DNA of 64,000 nt from Amia ocellicauda (taxonomy: Eukaryota; Chordata; Actinopteri; Amiiformes; Amiidae): assembly GCF_036373705.1 (NCBI RefSeq), contig NC_089863.1:28728227-28792226 (forward strand). The letters are read 5' to 3'. Below the pieces are notes generated by a model. The model had not been told where the DNA came from. It was given only the letters and a program-made list of their open reading frames with translations, and made no database searches. Positions 22,619 to 35,104 of the stretch are shown piece by piece. Position 1 is the first letter of the stretch; each line of letters starts with the position of its first letter. A program made the translations under genes and the position numbers.

Positions 22619-25270
22619 CATCACCCCCAGATTGCCCCCAAATCACATTCAAATCCCCCTCCCCCAGATTGCCTGGAAATCAGCCTGAAATCGCTTTGAA
22701 ATCAATCTGAAATGACAGTGAAATCCACCCTTCCCAGATCTCCCTGAAATCACCCAGGATAAATCTTCCTGAGATCACTGTGAAATCACCCTGAAATTCC
22801 CCCCCACCCCGAAATTCGCTGCAGGACCGCCCTCGGCCAGACCAGATGGCTGATCCGCATGTGAAGTCACACCGAGGGACAGTGCCCAGGGCTGAGACTG
22901 TCATTCCAACCACCCTACAAAAATAACTAATGAAGGAAAATATGCCCCCAACCCACCCCCTGCAATGTACAGCTCTCTGGCCTGGCAGTACCTGTATTTC
23001 TATTAATTTAAAGCACAGCATTCCCCCTGGATTGCACACCGCCACAGATCTACAGCCAAAGCCAAAGCTGTGTAACACACTCCAGATCGACACCACCCCA
23101 CAACCCCAGAGCAGTGCAGTGCCCCCCTGCACTAAACAAAAATGATGACCCTTAGTTGTGTGCCTCCCAACCCAGCCCACTTCTGATCATACCAAAGACA
23201 TTTACATCTGTAATTCTCCTCTGCACGATGCAATAGCACAGTGGGGTGCGGCTGCGGTTTAAGAGGAAATAGGGAGCCATTCATAATTATAATACTTAAA
23301 AAGAGAGAAAGCAGTTTGCCCAAAGATGTAAATTTACTCTCTTGTGAAAGGGACTGGGGTGGGGAGAGAAGTAGGGGGGGTGATTCCAATGCTTGTGTAG
23401 AGATTTGTTTTTAGCCTCTAGACAATCACTCCTGTTACTCTTCTAAATGGAGAGAGAGGGAGAAATGAAAGGAGGAGAAGGGACAGTGGGGTGCAAAGAG
23501 ATGAGAACCCAGTAGTGTAGCATACTCATTCTGCAGAGGTCTCCTGCAGAACCAAGAGAGAGCGAGAGTGAGTGAGAGAGACAGAGGGAGAAAGGGAGGG
23601 ATAGACTGAGATCTTTACTGTGCACTGCGAACACAGCCCAGTATGAATTATAAAACATGAGTCTCTTGTTGGAGAGCAGGAGACGGAAGACGCAGAATGG
23701 AATTAAACAATCCAATGCCTTAATTCGAAAGGGGTGTGGTTTTGTAGTTGTGGGAGTGAATATCTGACATGGGCATGGGCAGCTCTAAGGGGTATAAGTA
23801 CATTTATGGGAAGTGTCTTTCCCCCCATCCCCACCTCTAGTGGAATTCTCTGAACTCTCGTATGAAAAGCAACAACTCCCAAGCTTCCTTGCTGTTGACT
23901 GTGGATGGATTACGTGATTACCTTTTTTCATGGGAATGGTAGTCCCTTACTGAGGCGCCTCTTCCTGGGAACACTCTCTGTTATCAGATGGCACAGGAAC
24001 TCCATCTTCCAGAACCTCCTGCAGCCGCTGCACTTTTGACTGTCACCGCTGTGCCTGGTGCATCATGGGAACTGTAATGTACCCCACACCTTGGCCCAAA
24101 ACCACCTCCACTCTTGCCTGTTTCCTGAACTCTCCTGAACTTGATACTGCTTTTGCTTGGTTCAATTGGCCGGGGGGGGGTCCATTGTGGAAAATGTAGT
24201 CCACTCCAGGCTTGGCAGCATTCATTGGAGGCGGCTTGTCATGACAAGGCCGGACAGATTTTTTTTTTTCACAGGAACAATCGGCTTTTGGGTCTGAAAT
24301 GGGAGGTAGGGGACAATGGAAATTGAATTATGCTGGGGAGGGAAGGGTGTGGGGGTCAACAAGGTAAACCAGACAATCACTTTAACAAGTTTAATCCATC
24401 AATCTGTGAATCATCTTTACCCAGATCTGAACCTATATACCCACAATGCTCTCTGTTGGGGGAGGGAAAAAAGCAAACTCTAGAGAATTCAGTAGCAGTG
24501 GATATGCAGGAGTTTTTTGCAATAGGTTGACAGTGGAGAGAAGAGAAAGAGAGGGGAGGGGAGCAGAGGAGAGGGATGACCGAACCTGAGAACCTCTCTT
24601 CTTGTCTTTTCCTTCCTGCAGTCTTCTCCCTCCATTTTCTCAGACTTCCTCAGAATGTGCCTTCAGGCCGCCCATTTTGTGGCCAAGCCAGTCGCTTATG
24701 CAATCGTTTTTAACTTAATAATAATAATAATAATTAAGGAGTACATACATGAATACACAAGTTACATTATTGCAAAAAGATGAACAACGAATGTTTTTTG
24801 ATGACAGAGCGACAGACTGACTGACAGAGAGGGGGCAGGGCTGGGGAGGACCCTGGGGCAGCTTTTGCTCCTCCTCCCACTTCCTGGCTATATAAGTGTG
24901 TCTTGGGTCTCGATTTGATTTAAACCAATCCAGCCAAGCTCTTAAGAGAATGCAGATACACACACACACAGTCACTGTCAGTCTGTCTGTCCAGTGCTTA
25001 GTCATCACTAATGGTTATTTTTATGGCTGTTATACTGCTATCATAGATCTGAATATGAACTCCATTGTGACCGTGTTCTCTGTGTGACGTGACTGTGTCG
25101 CAGGTGCTGTGCCTGTTGCAGTTGTTTTTTGGTGGTTTTGATTTTGGGGGACAAAATGGGACTCTGAGCTTGTTGCAGAAGAGAAGCAATGCCATTTCCC
25201 TGCCGTTTGGTCAGTGTCGATATTTTTAATGGTTTTATGTTTTTCTCGCAGGTGAGCTACATTTGTGATG

Positions 25271-25314
<44 letters not shown>

Positions 25315-27377
25315 AGGTGGTGAGGGATTAAATCCAAACTCCCTACCAATGTCTCTCTCGTTCTCTCTCACTGTCTCTGGCAGCGCCTGTGTGTGTGTGT
25401 GTGTGCGCGTGTGTATTTGCTGATCATCCTCGCTGCGTGTGTGCATGTGTGTGTGGTTGTGTGCGTCTCTGTTGTGTATCTGTGAATATTTGTTCATCTT
25501 TATTTGCTTTTTTTCCCCCATGTTATTGCATGTAAATTGATCCTTATTCTCAATATTATATTATCAACCTCATTATCACTATTCTTATTATCTTTGTTCG
25601 TAAGCCAAAGCCAAAGTAGTCACATTGTTTAGTCATTGTAAACACTTACTGTTGATTCCTGAATTATGTTTTTGTACACTTTCTGATAATGTTGTGAGGA
25701 AATAAGAAAAAAAAGTTTACATCAATATCGATAAATATATATTATATATATACAGTATATATCTTTCACAGTTTCCTGGTGGTTATGGTTTTAAATATAA
25801 TTTCTTGTATAAGCTTTGATTAACTGGTGTCTTGTGTGTTTGTTGACCAATTTGTTATATATATATGGGGTATATCTGTGGTGTGTGTATATAATAACAC
25901 TTTTTTTCACACATTAACATTTCAAAATATTATTCACATGTAACAGCAGTTTGGTGATCTGCATTTGATCAGATAGGTCTGTAGCCTATACGGAAATTCA
26001 GCCTACATGAGATCATGAGCAAACCGTTCAGTAGACTTACTAGGGTAAACATTTTCATTTGAATGACTATTTTCTGCATAATGACCATAATTTCAGAGCA
26101 GAGTGATTGAGCACACCGCATCTAGATCGCAACTGAGAGTGGTAAGCACACCTGTCCTACCACTGTTCAATTGTGCATCTGTCCACATCAACCAGAAGAT
26201 GCAGATTATCCGTGGGAAATGTATTTTGTAAGTCGCCCTGGACAAGGGTGTCTGCTAATAAATAAATAATAATAATAATAAATAAAATACAAATTTCCTG
26301 AGGCACCTGTAACATTTACCAGGGAATTTATACTTTTAGTTTTCAAACATTTACTGTAAAATATATACCAAATATCTAAAGTTTTATGTGTTTAGCTACT
26401 GTTTTATTGTTTAAAGTATTTTACATTACAAACCTAAAAACAACTTTTATGCATCATTTTAATGCAAAAAAACATTTCTAAAATCATTACAATTCTGAAA
26501 TAAATCAATCAAAACAGTGAAAAGTGAACTCAACAGTAGATTAGTGCATTAAAATAAACATTAATGCAAACAAATTCAAGTGAAACAAATACCAACAAGG
26601 CCAAAACACTCTGGTGCATTGTAATAAAACAGGAAATGCATTAGACAAAAAAAAGGGGGGGGGTGGAAATAAAGTATTAAAGGAATAACGAGTCTAATGC
26701 ATTTAAAGAAAAATGAATGGCCAATGCATGTTTAAGTTTAGATAGCCAGCCAGCCCACAAGAGGGCAATGTTGCACTAATAGCTGATGTAATCTTGCCAA
26801 GTCTGGCCTGAAGTGGCCTTTTCTAATTAGTGAAGTTGTAGCATGGGGGTGGGGGACCACCAACACTTCCATATTTGGAAAGAATATATCCTCTCTAGTT
26901 GGATATTTAAGTCCAGTTGGATTTTTTTGGACTGACTGTCGTCATACAATGAGTTACAGGTTTATTAGAGAGAGGGGGGGTAGTTTAGGGTTAATGTGTA
27001 TATAGAGAGAGGGGTAGTTTAGGTTTAATAGAGAAGGGGGGGTAGATGGTAGGAGTATGATTGGTGGTCAGCAAAAAGAGATCTGGTGTGAGCTGAGTGA
27101 GCAGAAAAAAGGAGAGAGGGAGAGAGGGACAGGTGCTGTGATGACCAGTCTTTTTGTTATTCTGGGTTTTGTTCTGCTTTCCAGAATCAGTCCAAACGAA
27201 AGCAATGGCACTGGAGAGAAAGGGGAGGACATGTGAGAACATGAGAGAGAGAGAGAGAGAGAGCCGGGGGGGGGTTAGGGGTTAGATAATAGTTTTCCCA
27301 GAGAAAGAATTTGAGAGAGCATTGAGGGGGGTGGGGAGAGTGATTATTGGTAACATGGAATGCGCTAGATTGATGGG
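22619..27377. other. shc1 3' UTR and shc1-lenep intergenic region
   Basis: The shc1 3' UTR begins at 22619. I cannot fix its polyadenylation site: AATAAA hexamers occur only from about 26260 on, inside repeats. The region also holds a TAA microsatellite near 24718-24733, a (GA)n run at about 25274-25309 and a SINE tail at 26210-26290. No conserved coding sequence is seen. Confidence 0.5.
26210..26290 (+). mobile_element. SINE or L2-type tail
   Basis: TTGTAAGTCGCCCTGGACAA followed by GGGTGTCTGC and an AATA-type run is the 3' tail shared by fish tRNA-SINEs and L2-like LINEs. The same tail ends the LINE fragment at 54130-54176. Confidence 0.6.
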
Positions 27378-27386
27378 TATAAAAAG
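27378..27386 (+). promoter_or_regulatory. lenep: TATA box of the lenep gene
   Basis: TATAAAAAG lies about 340 bp upstream of the lenep start codon, in an otherwise purine-rich flank. It predicts a transcription start near 27410 and a 5' UTR of about 300 nt. A TATA-driven promoter suits a tissue-specific gene. The transcription start is inferred. Confidence 0.5.
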
Positions 27387-27724
27387 AGAGGGAAGGGAGG
27401 GAGGGGGTCAAACAGAAAACATAAATAGACCTGCGCTGGCACTGGGGGGGGGTTACTGGTTTCCACGAGTGGCAGTGTGAGGAGAGCTGAACTGGGACGA
27501 ACAGAGAACAACGACTGAAAAGAACAAAGAAACTGAGACGGAGGAGAGAGAGTGAGAGAGAGGAGGGGTCCAGAGTGTGAGATCAGGTAGGGGAGAGAGA
27601 GAGAGGGAGGAAAACATACACCCGAAGAAGGTGAGAGAGAGGGAGAGACGGGGCAGAAGGAATCTAACCACCCTACAGCTCAGTCTCCCGGCACAGCCGC
27701 CCCGCACCGGTCCCTCCGGCCCCC

Positions 27725-27922
27725 ATGCACCCCCAACGCCCCACCCCCACGGCCTCCCCTGCCTCCCCCTCCCTGGGCCATACCCTGCGCAACATGGCCC
27801 TGGGGCTGGGCCGCAACAAGAGCTTACTTGGGAGCAACTTTGCTTACGGGCTGATCCAGTCCCTGAAGGAGTGCTTGTACTTCCTGTTGTGCTGCTGGTG
27901 CATCAAGGAAATCTTGGACTGA
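27725..27922 (+). CDS. lenep: Lens epithelial protein LENEP (LEP503) homologue
   Basis: A 65-aa protein (human 61 aa). The C-terminal third, LKECLYFLLCCWCIKEILD, is nearly the human LENEP C-terminus (LKEVAYILLCCWCIKELLD). The N-terminal half is Pro/Ser-rich and not conserved. The C-terminus is a short hydrophobic, Cys-rich amphipathic segment, and no cleavable signal peptide is evident. In mammals the protein is expressed in lens epithelium and its molecular function is unsettled. The start chosen is the first ATG of the frame; a second Met at residue 24 is possible. It lies 5.1 kb downstream of shc1 on the same strand, matching the SHC1-LENEP neighbourhood in human. Confidence 0.85.
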   Translation: MHPQRPTPTASPASPSLGHTLRNMALGLGRNKSLLGSNFAYGLIQSLKECLYFLLCCWCIKEILD

Positions 27923-29170
27923 CGACACTAATGCGACCCAGACTGGCCCACGATCCCATTCCCAGAACTCCAAAACGCCCATCTCCCATTGCTGTTTGGA
28001 TTTGGATCCCAGTTGAATTCCACCCACAGATGCAGACTTGGCTCTCCCTCCCATTCTCTCTCTCTCTCTATCTCCTTTCCCGTCCTGCTCTCCTGGTGTC
28101 CGGTGTGCACTAGGCTGCAGGTGAGTGACAGCAGTGAAGGGGTAATGAAGGGGTTAATCCCCTCAGAGCACGGGGTGGGATTTATATCCTTGTTTGTTTT
28201 CATCACACTTCACACAGAAAGGTGACATCCTGTGTGTTGGAACAGGATACCTAGACCTTAATAATGAGGGGGGTGGGGGGGTGCAAAGTGAATTAGTAAT
28301 AATGCACATACAGGTCTGAGTGTTTGTCTGTTTGTCTTTTTTCTTACAGGATCTGTCTAATACTGACTGGAGAGCAGGTCTGTGGCGAGTGAGCTAACCC
28401 ACTGAGGAGGAGAGGGGGGACTCTACATGTATTTCCACTTTCAATCGGTTTACCTGGCACAGTGGTCCAGCCCAGCCCAGCCCAGCCCAGCCCAGTCCTG
28501 GAATATTTGGTGCACTTTAACGCAGGTTCCCTCTGTATTAGCCCTGAAGGGGAGTGAGGGAGCATCTGTCAGGGAGCAGAACAAGGTTTGTAATTCGCAG
28601 AAGAACTTTAGCCGGCAGTGTTGAAATGCTGCTGAACTAACAGATCATTGAATGGCAATTAATGGACACCACAACAGGACAGTGAAGCTGTAAATCTATG
28701 TAAAGCTTTTAACATGACAAGCTCTTAATGGTTTTCACGGAAGGAATGATATGTGGGCCAGGACATCCCTACAAAGATGGCGGACAGGAAGAGTCAGACA
28801 TGACCAGAAGTGGAAGGGGTGTATTCCGAGGACACCAGGAACGTCCATTTATAACAGCAATGTGAAAGAGGGAGGGAGAGGCGTATCTGCAATATAATTG
28901 TTGAAAAAGTTGGCAAAGAGAGAGAGCCAGAGAGAGAGGGGAAATATCCAGACCGCGCAGACTACATAAACTTTGAACTCACATTGTAATCCAGGCGTTT
29001 TGGCCGGTGGTGTGTTGAGCCCTGTGGACGCGCCAGGCTCTCTTTCCCCAGCCTTGCGGTGAGGGTTTTACAGGCCGGTGGAAATTATTATTATAATGGT
29101 TCAGTTTTTTTGCAAATAATTTATGTTTATTTAATATATACTGGAAAATAAATACACTTAAATTACTTCT
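27923..29170 (+). other. lenep: Predicted lenep 3' UTR with an intron
   Basis: A strong donor (CTGCAG then GTGAGTG, 28121) and a strong acceptor (TTTTTTCTTACAG ending 28349) define a predicted 229-nt intron, starting 198 nt after the stop codon. An AATAAA at about 29147 could end the transcript. A CCCAG pentanucleotide repeat lies at about 28470-28496. The exon structure is predicted from signals only. Confidence 0.4.
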
Positions 29171-29575
29171 GTTTCTTTTTCATTTGCGTTTGGGGCTGGT
29201 TTTAGTTTGTTTTCGCTGATCACAGATCCTGTTCAGGTGACATAGGTCTCGAGTTATGTGTACATTTATGGTATTACACTTATATATGTACATGGAAGGC
29301 TGTACAGAACATTGTAGTTGTAGTAATGGATTAATTATGCTGAAGTTCACCACATCTGTCATTCAATATATAAATGTCTCGCAGAAGCGACTCCTTAATG
29401 TCCACCATGTGGCGCAACGACACGCATTTCCTGTATTGGAAGAGGGCGACCTGTAAACACGCCTGACATACACACTGTGATGACAGTTAACTCACACCAT
29501 CATGGGAGAACAATCAACAGAGAGAGAGAAATCAATGAATACTAAAAGTAAAAAGTGAATATAAAAATATATATA
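29171..29575. other. Intergenic, nothing recognised
   Basis: AT-rich sequence between the lenep polyadenylation signal and Tc1 copy 2. No coding sequence or repeat recognised. Confidence 0.4.
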
Positions 29576-30796
29576 CACTCACCTAAAGGATTATTAGGAA
29601 TACCTGTTCAATTTCTCATTAATGCAATTATCTAACCAACCAATCACATGGCAGTTGCTTCAATGCATTTAGGGGTGTGGTCCTGGTCAAGACAATCTCC
29701 TGAACTCCAAACTGAATGTCTGAATGGGAAAGAAAGGTGATTTAAGCAATTTTGAGTGTGGCATGGTTGTTGGTGCCAGACGGGCCGGTCTGAGTATTTC
29801 ACAATCTGCTCAGTTACTGGGATTTTCACGCACAACCATTTCTAGGGTTTACAAAGAATGGTGTGAAAAGGGAAAAACATCTAGTATGCGGCAGTCCTGT
29901 GGGCGAAAATGCCTTGTTGATGCTAGAGGTCAGAGGAGAATGGGCCGACTGATTCAAGCTGATAGAAGAGCAACTTTGACTGAAATAACCACTCGTTACA
30001 ACCGAGGTATGCAGCAAAGCATTTGTGAAGCCACAACACGTACAACCTTGAGGCGGATGGGCTACAACAGCAGAAAACCCCACCGGGTACCACTCATCTC
30101 CACTACAAATAGGAAAAAGAGGCTACAATTTGCACAAGCTCACCAAAATTGGACAGTTGAAGACTGGAAAAATGTTGCCTGGTCTGATGAGTCTCGATTT
30201 CTGTTGAGACATTCAGATGGTAGAGTCAGAATTTGGCGTAAACAGAATGAGAACATGGATCCATCATGCCTTGTTACCACTGTGCAGGCTGGTGGTGGTG
30301 GTGTAATGGTGTGGGGGATGTTTTCTTGGCACACTTTAGGCCCCTTAGTGCCAATTGGGCATCGTTTAAATGCCACGGCCTACCTGAGCATTGTTTCTGA
30401 CCATGTCCATCCCTTTATGACCACCATGTACCCATCCTCTGATGGCTACTTCCAGCAGGATAATGCACCATGTCACAAAGGTCGAATCATTTCAAATTGG
30501 TTTCTTGAACATGACAATGAGTTCACTGTACTAAACTGGCCCCCACAGTCACCAGATCTCAACCCAATAGAGCATCTTTGGGATGTGGTGGAACGGGAGC
30601 TTCGTGCCCTGGATGTGCATCCCACAAATCTCCATCAACTGCAAGATGCTATCCTATCACTATGGGCCAACATTTCTAAAGAATGCTTTCAGCACCTTGT
30701 TGAATCAATGCCACGTAGAATTAAGGCAGTTCTGAAGGGGAAAGGGGGTCAAACACAGTATTAGTTTGGTGTTCCTAATAATCCTTTAGGTGAGTG
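29576..30796 (+). mobile_element. Intact Tc1-like transposon, copy 2 (DD36E)
   Basis: 1221 bp, the same length as the copy in shc1 intron 9, with inverted repeats beginning CACTCACCTAAAGGATTATT and a TA on both sides. It lies between lenep and cgn. The transposase frame is open. Confidence 0.95.
29724..30764 (+). CDS. Tc1-like transposase, intact (copy 2)
   Basis: A 346-aa protein with five residue differences from copy 1: C12 for R, K118 for R, L313 for I, A335 for V, G339 for A. The catalytic residues D155, D246 and E283 are all kept, with 36 residues between the last two. C12 falls in the first DNA-binding helix region, so this copy may differ in DNA binding. The close match suggests both copies inserted recently. 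Confidence 0.93.
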   Translation: MGKKGDLSNFECGMVVGARRAGLSISQSAQLLGFSRTTISRVYKEWCEKGKTSSMRQSCGRKCLVDARGQRRMGRLIQADRRATLTEITTRYNRGMQQSICEATTRTTLRRMGYNSRKPHRVPLISTTNRKKRLQFAQAHQNWTVEDWKNVAWSDESRFLLRHSDGRVRIWRKQNENMDPSCLVTTVQAGGGGVMVWGMFSWHTLGPLVPIGHRLNATAYLSIVSDHVHPFMTTMYPSSDGYFQQDNAPCHKGRIISNWFLEHDNEFTVLNWPPQSPDLNPIEHLWDVVERELRALDVHPTNLHQLQDAILSLWANISKECFQHLVESMPRRIKAVLKGKGGQTQY

Positions 30797-30804
30797 TATA
30801 TGAA

Positions 30805-31560
30805 CATATGAAAGTTTACAAATGAGAGGAGGCCATTCACCCCATCGTGCTCGTTTGGTCTCCATTAATAACTGAGTGATCCAAGGATCCTATCCAGTCT
30901 GTTTTTGAATGTTCTCAAATTGCCTCTTCAGCCACATCGCTGGGGAGTTTGTTCAGATTGTGACGCCTCTCTGTGTGAAGAAGTGTCTTGTCATGTGTCA
31001 GTCTTGAATGCCTTGAAGCCCAATTTCCATTTGTGTTCCCGGGTGTGTGTCCCCCTGCTGATCTGGAAAAGCTCCTCTGGTTTGATGTGGTCGATGCCTT
31101 TCATGATTTTGAAGACTTGGATCAAGTTCCCACGTAGTCTCCTCTGTTCCAGGGTGAAAAGGTTCAGTTCCCTCAGTCTCTCAGTAGGACATTCCCTTCA
31201 GACCTGGAATAAGTCTGGTTGCTCTCCTCTGAACTGTCTCTAGAGCAGCGATATCCTTCTTGAAGTGTGGAGCCCAGAACTGTCCACAGTATCCAGATGA
31301 GCTCTAACTAGTGCATTGTGCAGTCTGAACATTACTGCCCTTGTTTTAAATTCTACACTTTTGACAATATACCCTAACATCCTGTTTGCCTTTTTTATTG
31401 CTTCCCCACATTGTTTGGATGGAGAAAGTGAGGAGTCCACATAGGTCATGCGTTACTTCATCTAGTTCTATTCCTTCAATAGTGTAATTATAGTGGACAT
31501 TTTTGTTACCTGCAAGTAATACCTTGCACTTATCTTTTAGGTTCACAGATGGACAGGTGT
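30805..31560. repeat. Old dispersed repeat, family unassigned
   Basis: Starts immediately beyond the Tc1 right end with GAACATATGAAAGTTTACAA followed by GAGAGGAGGCCATTC. It runs on as a sequence type I recall as an interspersed repeat in several fish genomes, probably a LINE-related 3' region. The coding content visible is broken. Family assignment is from memory and low-confidence. Confidence 0.45.
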
Positions 31561-32084
31561 ATAATACTGAATACCAGAGACTGGAAAATCTAGTTCTCGA
31601 GGGGTTAACAGTATCCTGTAGCAGATGTAATTGGCACCTGTCCCTCAGAAACTGACTCCCACCTGGAATAAAAACTGGGTGATCTGGACTTCTCATCCTG
31701 ATATCAACGCCAGTCAGGGGAGTGACTGACACCCTGAGGTAAAACGAAAGGCGTCAGCAGGCCCGACGGAAACCCGCAGACTGACTGACTGTCCCGGCTC
31801 AACCCCAGACCTTCAAGGCACATTTACTCCTACAATTTTGTTATCGGTAATGCTTGTGTTATTGTTATCAAGTGTATAATAATTTGTTTTCTTATAATTA
31901 TTATCGTTATGTGTCTGCTGTCCCCGGTCTCAGACGTGGCACCATGGGTGAGTGAGTCAGACAAGGTGAGCCGGTGAGACGGGGGAAGTGATGTCAGTCA
32001 CAATAAAGGAGGGTGACATCACAGTCACAGGGTAGTGTGGGTGGTTCCCAGTCGCTGCACAGGACTGATCTGGGCTGTTTCTGG

Positions 32085-32235
32085 GACACAGACACACACT
32101 ATTGACACACACACTACTGACACAAGCACTCACTGCTGACACACACACACACACACTTCTAACACACACAATCATGCTACTGACACACACTATTGACACA
32201 AACACACTTTTGACACACACACTACTGACACAGGG
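32085..32235. repeat. ACACACTACTGAC minisatellite
   Basis: Irregular repeats of a 13-16 bp unit resembling ACACACACTACTGAC. Sequence on both sides (31561-32084 and 32236-33077) holds no recognisable gene. Confidence 0.7.
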
Positions 32236-33074
32236 ATGCTACACAGTCACTCACGTATAAATCCAGACACACACCATCAATCACGCAAACTATAGACACA
32301 CACAAAAACAGTAATTTACACACAAACTCAGACACACACTATTACAGGTGCATACTGTCACTTTTTTACATAATAATTTTTTATCATTCTAGTTCCAGTG
32401 AATAGGTTAGTATTATAACCTCTTGTATGATAACCCATTTTAATATGCAAACAGGAGCCCAATAAGAAAAAGACAGGCAAAGTGGGATACAGGAACCAGA
32501 CCACTGCCAAACGAGAACACAAATTAATCTATGTGAGCAAAATATGTCATATGCAGGGTCAAAAAGAACCAAGTGGGACTAAAATTATCATACAGGATTA
32601 AGTAGAGTATTGTAAGGGGACACAAGTGTCTTAGGTGATAACCAGAATGCATCCAAGTTATTGCACTTTGTTGTTGTAAGTTTTGGGGATATATTTGTTA
32701 TATATCATATCATCTAGAATTAATTATCACTTTCCTGAATCATATTGACTTTGCACTAATATAGCTAACTGTGTTTTAATACACTGTACTGTGTAATATA
32801 GCCTACAGTGTTGTACTACAATACAGTGTGCTGCACTGTAATATACTAATTACACTAATAAACTACTGATTCACGCTGTTCTGTACTACAGTATAACAGC
32901 ACACACCACACTACACTTAACTTTGTTTATACCACGGCACAGCACATTACAGTTTGTCGTAGGGGAGAAACCTCCTTGGCGCGTATAGCATACCCGCTAA
33001 CTATTTAACACCTTTAACTGGGGTCTGTGTTACGTCACTACACGCCACTGAATTGCACATAAACACACAGATAA

Positions 33075-33179
<105 letters not shown>

Positions 33180-33576
33180 TCAGGGCTGGAATGTTTATTG
33201 TCATTATTTGATTCGCCCGTATCTTTGGCAGAGTTGACTGGCGTTTCAACAGAGGACTGTGTCAACACCTGACTCAGGGCAAAGGACAAGTGCCATGACT
33301 GAGACTAGATCTCAGAAACCACTGAGCACTGAAACACAATTCAATGTTTTAATCATACAGGGAAATTAAATACAGTTAAAATACATGTGCGATGTGGAGC
33401 CACCGTGATTTGAGATGAACAAGTTGTATGACTATAATTTATTATAATTATTATAATAATTTTTATTATCATTATTATTAATAAGTAATTCAAACAATGA
33501 AAGCGTGAGCAGTACCGAGGGTGATGGACGGTCCGCAGTGCCAAACGGATCTCGGCCATCCACCGATTGACAACAG

Positions 33577-33874
33577 GATTAGCCAATGGACACGGCGCAC
33601 CTGTGCCGGGAGGGTCAGCCCCCTGTCCGGAGGCCAGCCAATGGCAGCGGCGCAGGGCGCGGGGCGGGGCGGCCTGGGAGCGGCGGGGACAGAGCGCCGG
33701 TCAACAGGTTGATTTGCGGGACTTGAGTGTTTGTTTTGCTCGCTGTTTTAAAAAAGCCACGAAACAGTGAACCGACAACAACCAGACACAGTCGCAAACC
33801 TTTATCACCGGAGTGGCGGAGACGGAGCAGGGACGCAAACCCGCACACTGAAGTGGCAGACAGGCGGTCTGTAG
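33577..33874 (+). promoter_or_regulatory. cgn: CpG-island promoter and non-coding exon 1 of cgn
   Basis: Two CCAAT boxes (33583-33587, 33638-33642) and GC boxes (GGGGCGGGGC near 33661) precede CpG-rich sequence that ends in an excellent splice donor (CTGTAG then GTGAGTT, exon end 33874). The first cgn coding exon has an acceptor ending 41334 (CTCTCTGCAG), which would make a 7.46-kb first intron. No alternative + strand gene lies between. Transcript data would be needed to prove the link. Confidence 0.6.
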
Positions 33875-35104
33875 GTGAGTTATCCCCGCCCGGCCGGACG
33901 CCTTTGCCATATCGTTATGTGTGTTGCGCGGCGGCTCTGCGGGATGTGTGTCGTTTGCGGGATGTGTGTCGTTTGCGGGTGTGCTTTCCGTCCTCTGTGC
34001 CGCTCCGCTGGAGGAGCCCCGGCGCCACTGACTGTTCCCACGCAGGTGCATGTGTGGCGAGTGTACCTGTGGGGACTGTCCGGCCTCCCCCGCTCAGCCT
34101 GCGGCCGGCCACACGACCCGCTGCCGTGGGACCCCCTCCATCGCCGGGAGGCGCAGTTAGTGCATCTCGACAGTCTGGGGTCTTCTCTTGTATGACACCC
34201 CCTTCAAGATAGTTATTTTGAAACAGCGTTTATTTATTTGATTTTGTTGATTGAAATATGTATATACACACGTGTGTATATATTATTCAGCTATGGGGAG
34301 ATGGTATGTGAGATGACTGGGCCGGGACGCACCGCTGACGCGCTCCGGCACAATCTCGATGATACCGAAACGCTTGGTTTCGCTGTTGCGCAACAGGCAG
34401 ACTGCAGTCCGGCCAGTGCCTCTGTCGCGATTTAGAGCGCAGACTCCCGCAGCTCTGCGCGGTTTTGTGCAGATCTGTGCAGATCTGCGGGATTACACAG
34501 ATCCCACAGATCCCATTAGGCATTAGTGTGTCAGTGTGTGCGCTGACCCTGAGCCACATGAATCTGACACTGTGTCTACAAACGGACGCGCACGTTATAC
34601 AGTTTTATACAGCCTGTGAATCTATTATACACAGAGTACTTTATCGGTGTACTATACAATACTATGCTCTGCTTTTCTGGGATTATGTGCCTTTTCAGAT
34701 TTTATTTTTGGGAATACAGTATCAAACAGAAAATGCGAACTTATTTTCCGTTTCGTGTCGAGGTGGTGCTATGGTGGGGCAGTTATATAAACTCGGGCTC
34801 TGACTGGCACTGCCAGCACTGCGGCGCAGTGAGGGCATGCGCGAACTGACTGCCTAGTGCCGAAGGGTGTCTGTCCAGTGACCGCCTGTGTCTCTCCACA
34901 CTGGGTGGGTTGCGGGGGCGCAAACGTCAAATTAGCGATACTCTAGTTGGGCAGGTGACACAATCGCGCCTGTATTTGGCAGTTGCTTTTCCCAGTGACA
35001 GTGTAGTTACAATCAAAACAATTTTCGACATGCACATGTCAATAAAATCGAGACCAAGTATAGCTTACATATTTATCCACGCAATACCAGTAATCAATAC
35101 AAAA

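Noticed and set aside
27577-28113. 178-aa ORF overlapping lenep in another frame
   Set aside because: Purine-repeat N-terminus and no recognisable motif. The overlapping 65-aa frame matches LENEP, which explains the region.
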